Assembly: GCF_014647675.1 (NCBI RefSeq)
Contig: NZ_BMPQ01000008.1
Span: forward strand, 199,820 to 248,930
DNA from: Streptomyces flaveus
GTDB lineage: Bacteria > Actinomycetota > Actinomycetes > Streptomycetales > Streptomycetaceae
DNA: 49,111 nucleotides
Direction: 5' to 3'
Shown here: in pieces, positions 32,138-39,495 of the stretch
Layout of the letters: each line of letters starts with the position of its first letter
Position numbering within the stretch: position 1 is the stretch's first letter
Made by a program: the position numbers and the translations under genes
Notes under the pieces: generated by a model
Told to the model about the DNA's origin: nothing
Seen by the model: only the letters and a program-made list of their open reading frames with translations
Database searches by the model: none

Positions 32138-32638
32138 GTGCTCGACATCGGCTACGCCCTCTCCTCCCGCTTCCCGGATCCTCCGCAGACCGACTACCGC
32201 CGCGCGGACGTCCGCGCCCTGCGGCACGATCTGTTCTGCGGCGACGTCTATCTCGCCGACACCAAGGCGGACCGGGAACTGTCCACAGCCTGGGGATGGG
32301 TACCGGTACTCGACTTCGCGTGGGCGCTGTGCGACATCGTGGAGCGGATCGACCGGGATCCGGCGGGCTCGCGGGCCTCGCGCCCGCAGCGCGCCGAGCT
32401 GGACTTCACCGAGTCGACCGACCGGATGTTCTTCGAGCGGCGCTTCGGGTGGGTGGACATCGAAGCCGACTGGATGCCGGTGGAGGAGCCTGCGCTGAGC
32501 TTCTCGCACGCCGAACTCCGGCGTGAGGCGCGGGACTTCTTGCACGATCTGATCGCCGATCTGTGCGATCTGCATGACGCTCTCGCGGAGAACTCGGCGA
32601 TCTGGACCCTCCAAGCCCGTTTCCCGAGGATGCACTGA
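32138..32638 (+). CDS. Unrecognised cytoplasmic protein
   Basis: I do not recognise this 166-residue protein. It has no signal peptide or membrane segment. It starts MLDIGYALSSRFPDPP when read from GTG 32138 and is rich in Trp and Asp/Glu (WGWVPVLDFAWALCDIVERID, FGWVDIEADW). It ends in helices RREARDFLHDLIADLCDLHDAL. The profile resembles DUF7878-like or immunity-like small soluble proteins, but this is only an impression. It is divergent from the M1 peptidase gene across 76 bases with no good ribosome site, so leaderless translation is possible. Confidence 0.6.
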   Translation: MLDIGYALSSRFPDPPQTDYRRADVRALRHDLFCGDVYLADTKADRELSTAWGWVPVLDFAWALCDIVERIDRDPAGSRASRPQRAELDFTESTDRMFFERRFGWVDIEADWMPVEEPALSFSHAELRREARDFLHDLIADLCDLHDALAENSAIWTLQARFPRMH

Positions 32639-32807
32639 ACGGGGTGCGGGTGCGTGGGCGGCGGTTTTCTTTCCCCAGGGCCCGCCCCTTCCCGGCTGTA
32701 TTCAACCGACTCGACACACGCCCGATGCCAAACCTCAGCGGAACCAGATGGAGCAGTCACCACTCGTATCAACATGGCGTTCTCGTATGCCCGTGCCAAG
32801 ACCGTGA

Positions 32808-34220
32808 TCAAGCGATTCGCGTCCCCTGCGGGATGTCGGCGAGCTTTGGCAGCAGGCGAGCCGCCGCGGCGATGTCGGCGGTGAGGTCACGGTCGGCCAT
32901 CTCCAGCGTCAGGTCGTCAAAGAGATCGTCCAACCGCGCACCGCGCAGTCGCAAGGCACGTACGGCGGCCACGAGTTCACACGCCAGCACAGTCCGGTAG
33001 TCGTCCGCCGCGGTCCATGCCTGCCGCGCACCGTGCGAAGCGAAACTCGCGTCTTCCTCGACCCCGCGCGACAGCGTCACGCTCTGGACTGCCGTCGGCA
33101 TGGCAAGGGCTCTCAGCGAGCCGAGCGCGGAGGCCGCGACGTACTCGCAGGCCATCACACCCGACGCGCCTGCGGCCCCCGCCCCGAGGAACGGCGCCAA
33201 TCCGGTGAACGCGGGCTCGGTGAGCATGGACACTCTGGCCATTGCCAGCTGCGCCGACTGGGCTGCCGCCGAGACGGTCGCATCGAGTGCCTGCGCCAGG
33301 TACACGGCGTGGAAGCCACCGTGATGGGCAACACCGTGACCGGGCAGCAGTGCGGGATTCTCGGACGGGGCGTTCGCCATACGGCAGACGACGTCGTCGA
33401 GGCGGGAGAGGGCGTCGATGAACGCGCCGTGCACCTGCGGCATGGTGCGCAGTCCCAGCGGGTCCTGGATGCGCGTGGGTGCTGTCACTGGGGAGATGAG
33501 CCGGCGCATCGACCGGCACACCTCGCGTGCCCCGCTGAATGGCGTCACTTGCTCGACGACCTCGGCGAACGCCTCAGGATTGCCGTCCACCGCCGCGAAC
33601 GTCAGCGCCGCCACCGTGATCGCGGACCGTGACAGCGAGGCCAGCGAGGCGTGGGCGAGCGCAGCATCTGCGATCGCGGCGGCGTTGCTGTTGATGACCG
33701 GCATGGCGTCCTTCGGGCCGCAGGCGACCGGCGCCAAAAGCGCCGTGGACGTGGGGACCTCTCCGAGCAGCGCGAGGATGGTGACCGCGAGCGCCGGGAG
33801 GTCACCGGTGCCGATGCTGCCCACTTCGCGCACGGGCGGCAGTGCGTTGGCCGAGAGCATGACCACCAGCCCGTCGAGGAGATCAGGCGCCGCCCCGCTG
33901 CCTCCGGCGGCGAGCTGGTTGAGGCGTACGGCCAGCATCGCGCGTACGCGTTCCGGGCTCCGGAGCGGCCCCGCGGATGTGGCGTGGCTGCGCAGGAGGG
34001 CCAGGGCATGTGCGTTCGCATCGTCGATGGCGATGTCGCGATTGGCGCCCACACCTGTCGATCTGCCGTACACCATGCGTTCGGTGCTGATCTGCACCGC
34101 GTGTTCGAAGGATCGCGCAGCCCGTGACCGCGCCTCGTCGGCGAGCCGGACAGATGCCTCTCCGTATGCGAGGGCCGCGATGTCGGAGCTGCTCAGATTG
34201 ATGCCGTCGACGGTGATCAA
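32808..34220 (-). CDS. Aromatic amino acid lyase (HAL/PAL family) homologue with altered MIO triad
   Basis: This 470-residue (from TTG 34220) MIO-lyase fold protein keeps the catalytic Tyr in VYGRSTGVG (Tyr51), the Asn in MPVINSN, the IQDPLGLRTMPQVHG segment with its Arg (Arg258), and a VEEDASF block near the C-terminus. However, the triad segment reads GSIGTGDLPALA (134-145) where histidases have GSVGASGDLAPL. One residue is missing, and the A-S-G that cyclises to MIO is replaced by G-T-G. Activity is therefore uncertain, or the chemistry differs. GGAGG lies four bases before the TTG. The frame is open upstream into a transposase remnant, so a fused product is also possible. Confidence 0.75.
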   Translation of the reverse strand: MITVDGINLSSSDIAALAYGEASVRLADEARSRAARSFEHAVQISTERMVYGRSTGVGANRDIAIDDANAHALALLRSHATSAGPLRSPERVRAMLAVRLNQLAAGGSGAAPDLLDGLVVMLSANALPPVREVGSIGTGDLPALAVTILALLGEVPTSTALLAPVACGPKDAMPVINSNAAAIADAALAHASLASLSRSAITVAALTFAAVDGNPEAFAEVVEQVTPFSGAREVCRSMRRLISPVTAPTRIQDPLGLRTMPQVHGAFIDALSRLDDVVCRMANAPSENPALLPGHGVAHHGGFHAVYLAQALDATVSAAAQSAQLAMARVSMLTEPAFTGLAPFLGAGAAGASGVMACEYVAASALGSLRALAMPTAVQSVTLSRGVEEDASFASHGARQAWTAADDYRTVLACELVAAVRALRLRGARLDDLFDDLTLEMADRDLTADIAAAARLLPKLADIPQGTRIA

Positions 34221-34601
34221 CAGGCCTCCAGTCGATACCGGGAGATCAGGCTCGAAACGGTGCTGTACAGGCGGCGTCGTGGGCGACCGGGCGGCCACCG
34301 TGCGAGCTTCTTCCAGCACTGGCAGCAACTCCGGATCCACCACCATTCCGGCCACGTCCTGATGGGCCCGGGCCACCGTGGAGTCCACGCTGACCCGGTT
34401 CACATCCATCAGCTCCCACGCACCGGCCTCGGCGATCATCGCCTTCAGCAGCGCCTGGAAGCACACCACCCCATCAAACGGCTCCCGCAGCCCTCCAGAC
34501 AGCGGCCGCGCTCCCCCGACCGAAAGCAGTGGCCCGACCAACTCCCACTCGCCATCGACCAGATCACCACGCGCCAACCGGTCTGCTACCAGGCCACCCA
34601 C
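34221..34601 (-). pseudogene. IS5-like transposase remnant joined in frame to the lyase gene
   Basis: The GTG-initiated frame begins with a transposase-type N-terminus (LVDGEWELVGPLL), jumps over the part that normally carries the helix-turn-helix, and resumes with VNRVSVDSTVARAHQ, the first catalytic Asp region of IS5/IS1182-type DDE enzymes. It then runs without a stop into the lyase. The internal deletion makes it inactive. The sequence between 34602 and 34650, next to the sigma-factor stop, may be the outer end of the element (GGGCCTGTTCTCGG on the minus strand), but no second terminal repeat was found. Confidence 0.65.
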
Positions 34602-34650
34602 TGGCGCGGGCCCCCATCACCCAAACCGAGATCAGAACCGAGAACAGGCC

Positions 34651-35615
34651 CTAGCGGCGCAAGGTGGTCTCCCGCTCCAGATGCGACAGCTTCTCGGGAT
34701 TGCGCACGGCGTAGAGCCCGGTGATGAGGCCGTCGTCGATACGCATCGCCATGACGGTGTCGATCTCGCCGCCCAGCCGGACGATCAGCGCCGGGTCGCC
34801 GTTGACCTGCGTCGGCTGCAGCGACATCGCGGCGGCGATCCTGCCCAGCACGTGGGCCACCTGGTCGGCCCCCACGACGGGCGCCAGTGCGGCCGGTACG
34901 ACTCCGCCGCCGTCGGTCAGCAGGACGACGTCCGGCGCGAGGATGTCGAGCAGGCGTTGCAGGTCGCCCGTTTCGACCGCCCGCTGGAAGGCCTCGACGG
35001 TGCGGCGAGTCTCGGCAGCGGAAGCGACCCCTCGCGGTCGGCGCGCAGCGACGTGGGCCCGTGCCCGGTGGGCGATCTGGCGGACCGCGGCCGGGCTCTT
35101 GTCGACGGCCTCGGCGATCTCGTCGTACCCGAGGTCGAACACCTCGCGCAGTACGAACACCGCCCTCCCCCACTGCCTTAAGGGCGTGGGAGGTGCCCAC
35201 AGGTCGGGGTGAGGGTCTCCAGCACCAGCAGCATCGCCATCGAGACGCTGTCGGCCAACTCGACGTCCTCGGCCACATCGGGCGCGGTCAGCAGCGGCTC
35301 GGGCAGCCAGGGGCCGACGTAGGACTCCTTGCGCCGGCCGAGCGTGCGCAGATGGCTCAGCGCCTGCCGGGTGGTGATCCGGACCAGGTACGCACGCTGA
35401 TCCCGCACGGTGTCGAGATCGACGCCCACCCACCGCAACCAGGTCTCCTGCAGGACGTCCTCTGCGTCGGCGGCCGAGCCGAGCATCTCGTAGGCGACGG
35501 TGAACAGCAGGTTGCGGTGGGCGACGAACGTCTGGGTGACGCCGTCCATGTGGTCGCCACGAGCGACCGGCTCGGACGTGTCCCTCGTCCGGTCGCTCGT
35601 AGTTCGGTCGTTCAT
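34651..35615 (-). pseudogene. ECF41/SigJ-type sigma factor gene, broken by a palindromic insert
   Basis: The ATG at 35615 (AGGAG upstream) opens a frame with sigma region 2 (FVAHRNLLFTVAYEMLGSAADAEDVLQETWLRW) that ends at an early stop after LETLTPT. The rest is in another frame: AVFVLREVFDLGYDEIAEAV (region 4), then an SnoaL-like C-terminal domain (VEAFQRAVETGDLQRLLDIL) typical of ECF41. Between the two lies a 38-base palindromic element (35164-35201); removing 38 of the 965 bases leaves 309 intact codons. The gene therefore looks recently inactivated. Its promoter and its partner gene are still in place. Confidence 0.85.
35164..35201. mobile_element. 38-bp palindromic mini-element inside the sigma-factor gene
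   Basis: The core is an imperfect palindrome centred on CCTTAAGG, with CCTCCCCCACTGCC and GGGCGTGGGAGG arms (35164-35193), followed by TGCCCACA. Similar units (CCTCCCCCA ... CCCCCA) are scattered between Streptomyces genes, and one lies at 45430-45461 in this window. Confidence 0.7.
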
Positions 35616-35657
35616 CGCTGGCTCCTGCCCGTTCGCTCTCGACTGCGCCGTACACCA

Positions 35658-35684
35658 GACGCCGACCCTCGCCGCTTTGTGACA
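35658..35684 (-). promoter_or_regulatory. ECF41-type autoregulatory promoter of the sigma gene
   Basis: On the minus strand TGTCACA is followed after exactly 16 bases by CGTC, the ECF41 promoter signature as I remember it. The -10 element lies about 43 bases from the sigma start codon. Confidence 0.7.
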
Positions 35685-35718
35685 CCCACGACCGGTGACG
35701 CACGCCACATCACCGCGC

Positions 35719-35745
35719 CGTCACAAGGATCGGGCCGTCGGCATC
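35719..35745 (+). promoter_or_regulatory. Candidate ECF41-type promoter of the carboxymuconolactone decarboxylase-like gene
   Basis: CGTCACA, then 16 bases, then CATC. This differs from the ECF41 signature by one base in each box and lies 52 bases before the ATG. Confidence 0.5.
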
Positions 35746-35796
35746 TTGTGTTCGTCCAGTGCAGAAGCACGCAACACCACGAGTGAGGACGACGTC

Positions 35797-36285
35797 ATGG
35801 AACCCCGTTTCGACCTGTTCGACAGCCCGACCGCCGCGAAGGTCGCCAAGCGGTTCTACAACGCCTCGTTGCCCCTGGAACAGTCGACGCTGCCGAAGAC
35901 ACTGCGGGAACTGGTGGCACTGCGGGTCGGCCAGATCAACGGCTGCGGTCTCTGCGTCGACATCCACACCAAGGAGGCCGCGGCCGCCGGTGAGACCGCG
36001 CTCCGGCTCAACCTGGTCGCCGCCTGGCGCCACAGCACCGTGTTCACCGAGGCCGAGCGGGCCGCGCTGGCGCTCGCCGAGGAAGGCACCCGGCTCGGCG
36101 ACCACGGCGTGTCCGACGAGACCTGGGCCGAGGTGCGCAAGCACTTCGACGACGACCAGGTCGGTGCGCTGGTCTGCCTGGTCTCCCTGATCAACGCGGC
36201 CACCCGGATGAACGTGATCGTGCACAACCCGGGGGGCTCGTACGAGCCCGGCATGTTCGCCAGTACGTCGAGTACGTCGAGCTGA
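35797..36285 (+). CDS. Carboxymuconolactone decarboxylase / AhpD-like protein
   Basis: This 162-residue all-helical protein has the AhpD CxxC in NGCGLCVDIHTKEA, with the proton-relay His three residues after the second Cys, preceded by LRELVALRVGQI. Such proteins act as alkylhydroperoxidase-like thiol enzymes. It is divergent from the ECF41 sigma remnant and has a matching promoter, which is the classical ECF41 gene pairing. The ATG at 35797 is preceded by GAGGA. A hairpin follows the stop. The C-terminal serine/threonine repeat (STSSTSS) is short and probably disordered. Confidence 0.92.
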   Translation: MEPRFDLFDSPTAAKVAKRFYNASLPLEQSTLPKTLRELVALRVGQINGCGLCVDIHTKEAAAAGETALRLNLVAAWRHSTVFTEAERAALALAEEGTRLGDHGVSDETWAEVRKHFDDDQVGALVCLVSLINAATRMNVIVHNPGGSYEPGMFASTSSTSS

Positions 36286-36299
36286 CCGGCAGGCGAAAC

Positions 36300-36339
36300 G
36301 CGGCCCGTCCCAGGATCGTTCGATCCGGGCCGGGCCCGC
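36300..36339 (+). terminator. Terminator after the AhpD-like gene
   Basis: The inner arms GGATCG and CGATCC, with two bases between them, extend outward to GGCCCG/CGGGCC, giving a long imperfect hairpin just after the stop. Confidence 0.65.
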
Positions 36340-36389
36340 ACATGCCACAGACGACAAGGCTTCGCACACCCGCCCACGAACCCAACCGC

Positions 36390-37073
36390 TCACCCCTCGG
36401 AGACCACCCGAACCCCCATCTCCGCCGCCAACACCGCCGCCAGATCCAGCAGTTGCGCCGGACTGATCACCGCCCCCGCCAACCGGTCCACCCCCCGCGC
36501 GATATCCACCTCAGCCGCCCCCCGAAGGTCCACATCCGTCAGTGTCGCCGCGCTGAAGTCCACCCCCTTCAGCACGCAGTCGACGAACTCCACCCGCTCC
36601 AGTCGCGCTCCCCCGAAGTCCGGCTCCACCAGCACGCAGCCCTCGAAGACGACGTCCCGGAGCCGACCCTTGCGCAGGTTCAGGTAGTCGATCTTGCCGC
36701 CGCGGATCAGTACCCGTTCCAGTACGGCACCGTGCAGTTGGACGCCGCCCAGTCTCGCGTCCACCAGCTCCACGTCGCGGAGGGTGACCTCGGCCAGATC
36801 GGTGCCGACGCCCCGCATCCCCGTGAGGACGGAGTCCATCACGCGCGCGTGGCGCAGTCGCGTCTCGTCCAGCGCGCACCCCGTCAGCGCGCAGTCCATG
36901 AAGCGAGCGCCCGCGCCGTCCTGCCCGGCGAAGTCCGCCTCCCGGAACTCCAGGCCGTCATAGTCCCCGTCCGGCTCCAGCTCGCCGCCGTACGGCACAA
37001 GGGGCGGCAGCCGCACCTCGGGACGCCGTGCCCTCTTGACCACCGTCTTCTCATCCGTCGCCCGCCTCACCAT
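36390..37073 (-). CDS. Soluble pentapeptide-repeat protein
   Basis: This protein of about 227 residues has around 30 degenerate pentapeptide units from LEFREADFAGQDGAGARFMD onward (ALDETRLRHARVMDSVL, TLRDVELVDARLGGVQLHG). It folds as a quadrilateral helix and ends with a helical cap (AQLLDLAAVLAAEMG). It has no membrane segment, unlike the pentapeptide protein at 27191-28360. DNA-mimic members protect gyrase from quinolones; no direct evidence for that exists here. Start choice among 37082, 37073 and 37070 is unclear because the GGAGGG lies only 1-4 bases from the later codons. Confidence 0.85.
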   Translation of the reverse strand: MVRRATDEKTVVKRARRPEVRLPPLVPYGGELEPDGDYDGLEFREADFAGQDGAGARFMDCALTGCALDETRLRHARVMDSVLTGMRGVGTDLAEVTLRDVELVDARLGGVQLHGAVLERVLIRGGKIDYLNLRKGRLRDVVFEGCVLVEPDFGGARLERVEFVDCVLKGVDFSAATLTDVDLRGAAEVDIARGVDRLAGAVISPAQLLDLAAVLAAEMGVRVVSEG

Positions 37074-37230
37074 GCCCTCCATCCTGCACCCCACCACTGA
37101 CAAACCCTCTGACCTGCACAAACACCCTCGATGTCACATACCGACGCCCTCAACGAGTCATACCTACGAGTCACGCACACGCGCGCACCCGCCCACACGC
37201 ACGCACCGGACCAGAGGGAGACCCCCAGCC

Positions 37231-38409
37231 ATGCACCGCATCACCGTCGTCGGCGGCGGCTTCGCCGGCCTGACCGCGGCCATCACCGCCGCCGAGGCGG
37301 GCGCCAAGGTCACCATCTACGAGGCCCATCACACCCTCGGCGGCCGCGCCCGCACCGCGGAGGGGCCGTACAAGACGAACGAAGGCCCGCACGCCCTCTA
37401 CAAGGGCGGCCCCCACTGGACCTGGCTCGAACAACGCGGCCTGATCGGCGAACTCGCCCCGCTCCCACCCCTGGAAGCGGCCCGACTGCGCCTCCGCCAC
37501 AAGGGCGCCCTCCGCCGCACCCCGCCCTTCGCGATGCTCAAGCTCCTCCGCCGTACGTCCCAACAAGCGCCCGTGGACGTCGACTTCAGGACCTGGGCCA
37601 CCGAGATCGCCGGAGAGGAGGGCGCGAACGCAGCCGCGTACTACTCCGCCGTCGCCCTCTTCCACCACGATCCGGGCGCCCTCTCTGCCGCCTTCGTGCA
37701 GGAACGGCTGCGGCGTGCCACGAAGCTGCCCCCGGAGGCGCACTACCCGCGCGGCGGCTGGGCGAGCGTCATCGACCGGATGGCGGCCCGCGCCTGGAAC
37801 CTGGGCGTGCGCATGGAGACCCTCTCCCGCGTCGACAGCCTCGACGAGCACGGCAGGCACGGGCCCGTCATCGTCGCCACCTCCCTCGACGCCGCCCGCC
37901 GACTCCTCCGCGACGACTCGCTGACCTGGACGAGCGGTCGTACGGTCCTGATCGATCTGGCCGTACGCACCCGCCGGGGCGACGCGTTCGCCGTGTCCGA
38001 CCTGGACGCGGCGGGCTGGATCGAGCGGTTCACCGCCCAGGACCGTACGCTCGCCCCGGCCGGCGAACAGCTCGTCCAGGGCCAGATCCCGATCGCGCCC
38101 CACGAGTCGCGGGCCACCGGCATCGCCCGCGCCGAGGAACTCCTCGACCTCGGCTTCCCGGGCTGGCGCGAGCGCGTGACCTGGCGCCGCGAGGCCATCG
38201 CGGGCGGCCGTACCGGCGCCGTCGACCTCCCCGGCACCAGTTGGCGCGACCGGCCCGCCGTCGACCGCGGCGACGGCGTCTACCTCGCGGGCGACCAGGT
38301 CGCGGCGCCCGGCGTCCTCTCCGAGGTGTCCTTCAACAGCGCCCTGACGGCCGTGTCCCTCGCCTTCGACATCCGGCGCAGGGCAGGGCTTGACCTCAAG
38401 GAAGCTTGA
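37231..38409 (+). CDS. FAD-dependent oxidoreductase (phytoene desaturase-like)
   Basis: This 392-residue flavoprotein has an N-terminal dinucleotide-binding motif (VVGGGFAGLTAAITAAEAGAKVTIYEA), then LGGRARTAEG and the long HYPRGGWASVIDRMA motif seen in carotenoid/protoporphyrinogen-type oxidases. It ends with GVYLAGDQVAAPGVLSEVSFNSA, the FAD-closing segment. The ATG at 37231 follows GGGAG. It is the first of four co-directional genes. The substrate is not predictable; the short length (about 100 residues below crt desaturases) suggests a small-molecule amine or alkene oxidase. Confidence 0.85.
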   Translation: MHRITVVGGGFAGLTAAITAAEAGAKVTIYEAHHTLGGRARTAEGPYKTNEGPHALYKGGPHWTWLEQRGLIGELAPLPPLEAARLRLRHKGALRRTPPFAMLKLLRRTSQQAPVDVDFRTWATEIAGEEGANAAAYYSAVALFHHDPGALSAAFVQERLRRATKLPPEAHYPRGGWASVIDRMAARAWNLGVRMETLSRVDSLDEHGRHGPVIVATSLDAARRLLRDDSLTWTSGRTVLIDLAVRTRRGDAFAVSDLDAAGWIERFTAQDRTLAPAGEQLVQGQIPIAPHESRATGIARAEELLDLGFPGWRERVTWRREAIAGGRTGAVDLPGTSWRDRPAVDRGDGVYLAGDQVAAPGVLSEVSFNSALTAVSLAFDIRRRAGLDLKEA

Positions 38410-38461
38410 GGTACGAGGCTGAGGGCACGACAGCGCACCAGCTGACCCGAGGAGACTCCCC

Positions 38462-39442
38462 ATGCACGCCATCCGCCTGCACGCCTTCGGCCCGGCCGAG
38501 AACCTCACCTACGAGCAGGTCGAGGCCCCCGCACCGGGCCCCGGCCAGATCCGTATCGCCGTCGCCGCGGCAGGCGTCCACCTCCTCGACACCGCGATCC
38601 GCGAGGGCATGCAAGGCCCGCTGCCCGAACTGCCCGCCCTGCCCACCATCCCCGGCCGCGAAGTCGCCGGCACCGTCGAATCCCTCGGCGAGGGCGTCGC
38701 CGGGCTCTGGCTCGGCAAGCGGGTCGTGGCGCATCTGGGCTTCGCCCCGGGCGGGTACGCCGAACTGGCCGTCACCGACGCCGACCGCCTCCACGAGATC
38801 CCCGAGAACCTGGACTTCGCGCAGGCCGTCGCCATGATCGGCACAGGGCGTACGACGATGGGGATCCTCCAGTTCGCCGAGCTCGGCCCCGACTCCGTGG
38901 CCGTGATCCCGGCCGCCGCGGGCGGCATCGGCACCCTCCTCGTGCAGTACGCCAAGCACGCGGGCGCCACCGTGATCGGCCTCGCCGGCGGCCCGGAGAA
39001 GGTGGCCCGCGTCGAGAAGAACGGCGCCGATCTCGCGGTCGACTACAAGGACCCGAGCTGGCCCGACGAGGTCAAGTACTTCCTCTGGGGCCGGAAGGCC
39101 ACGGTCGTCTTCGACGGCGTAGGAGGCGAGGTGGCCCGTACGGCCGTCGGCTTCCTCGGCCCCGGCGGCAAGCACGTCGTCTTCGGCTGGTCCGGCGAGG
39201 GCCTGCACGACGGCGGCCCGCTCATCGTCGAGGGCGTGTCCGAAGAGGTCCTCGGCCCGGTGATGATGATGAAGGCGGGCGGCCCCAACCCCGTACGCAC
39301 CCTGGAACTCCGCGCCCTCACCGAGGCCGCCGCCGGCCGCCTCACCCCGGCCGTCCAGCGCTTCCCCCTCACCGAGGCGGCAGCCGCGCACCGGGCGCTG
39401 GAGAATCGCGGCACGATCGGAAAAGTGGTCCTGGAGCCCTGA
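38462..39442 (+). CDS. Medium-chain quinone oxidoreductase / zinc-less alcohol dehydrogenase
   Basis: This 326-residue MDR protein has the GroES-like N-terminal domain (AIRLHAFGPAENLTYEQV, LPTIPGREVAGTV) and the Rossmann domain with AAAGGIGTLLVQYAKHAGATVIGLAGG. The Cys and His zinc ligands of classical alcohol dehydrogenases are absent, which fits NADPH:quinone reductases. AGGAG lies before the ATG. It follows the FAD oxidoreductase gene by about 50 bases, consistent with an operon. The acceptor substrate is unknown. Confidence 0.9.
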   Translation: MHAIRLHAFGPAENLTYEQVEAPAPGPGQIRIAVAAAGVHLLDTAIREGMQGPLPELPALPTIPGREVAGTVESLGEGVAGLWLGKRVVAHLGFAPGGYAELAVTDADRLHEIPENLDFAQAVAMIGTGRTTMGILQFAELGPDSVAVIPAAAGGIGTLLVQYAKHAGATVIGLAGGPEKVARVEKNGADLAVDYKDPSWPDEVKYFLWGRKATVVFDGVGGEVARTAVGFLGPGGKHVVFGWSGEGLHDGGPLIVEGVSEEVLGPVMMMKAGGPNPVRTLELRALTEAAAGRLTPAVQRFPLTEAAAAHRALENRGTIGKVVLEP

Positions 39443-39495
39443 GTTCGGAATCCGGAGGAGACACCCACTGCCCCCAACGGCTAACGTCGCGCTCC

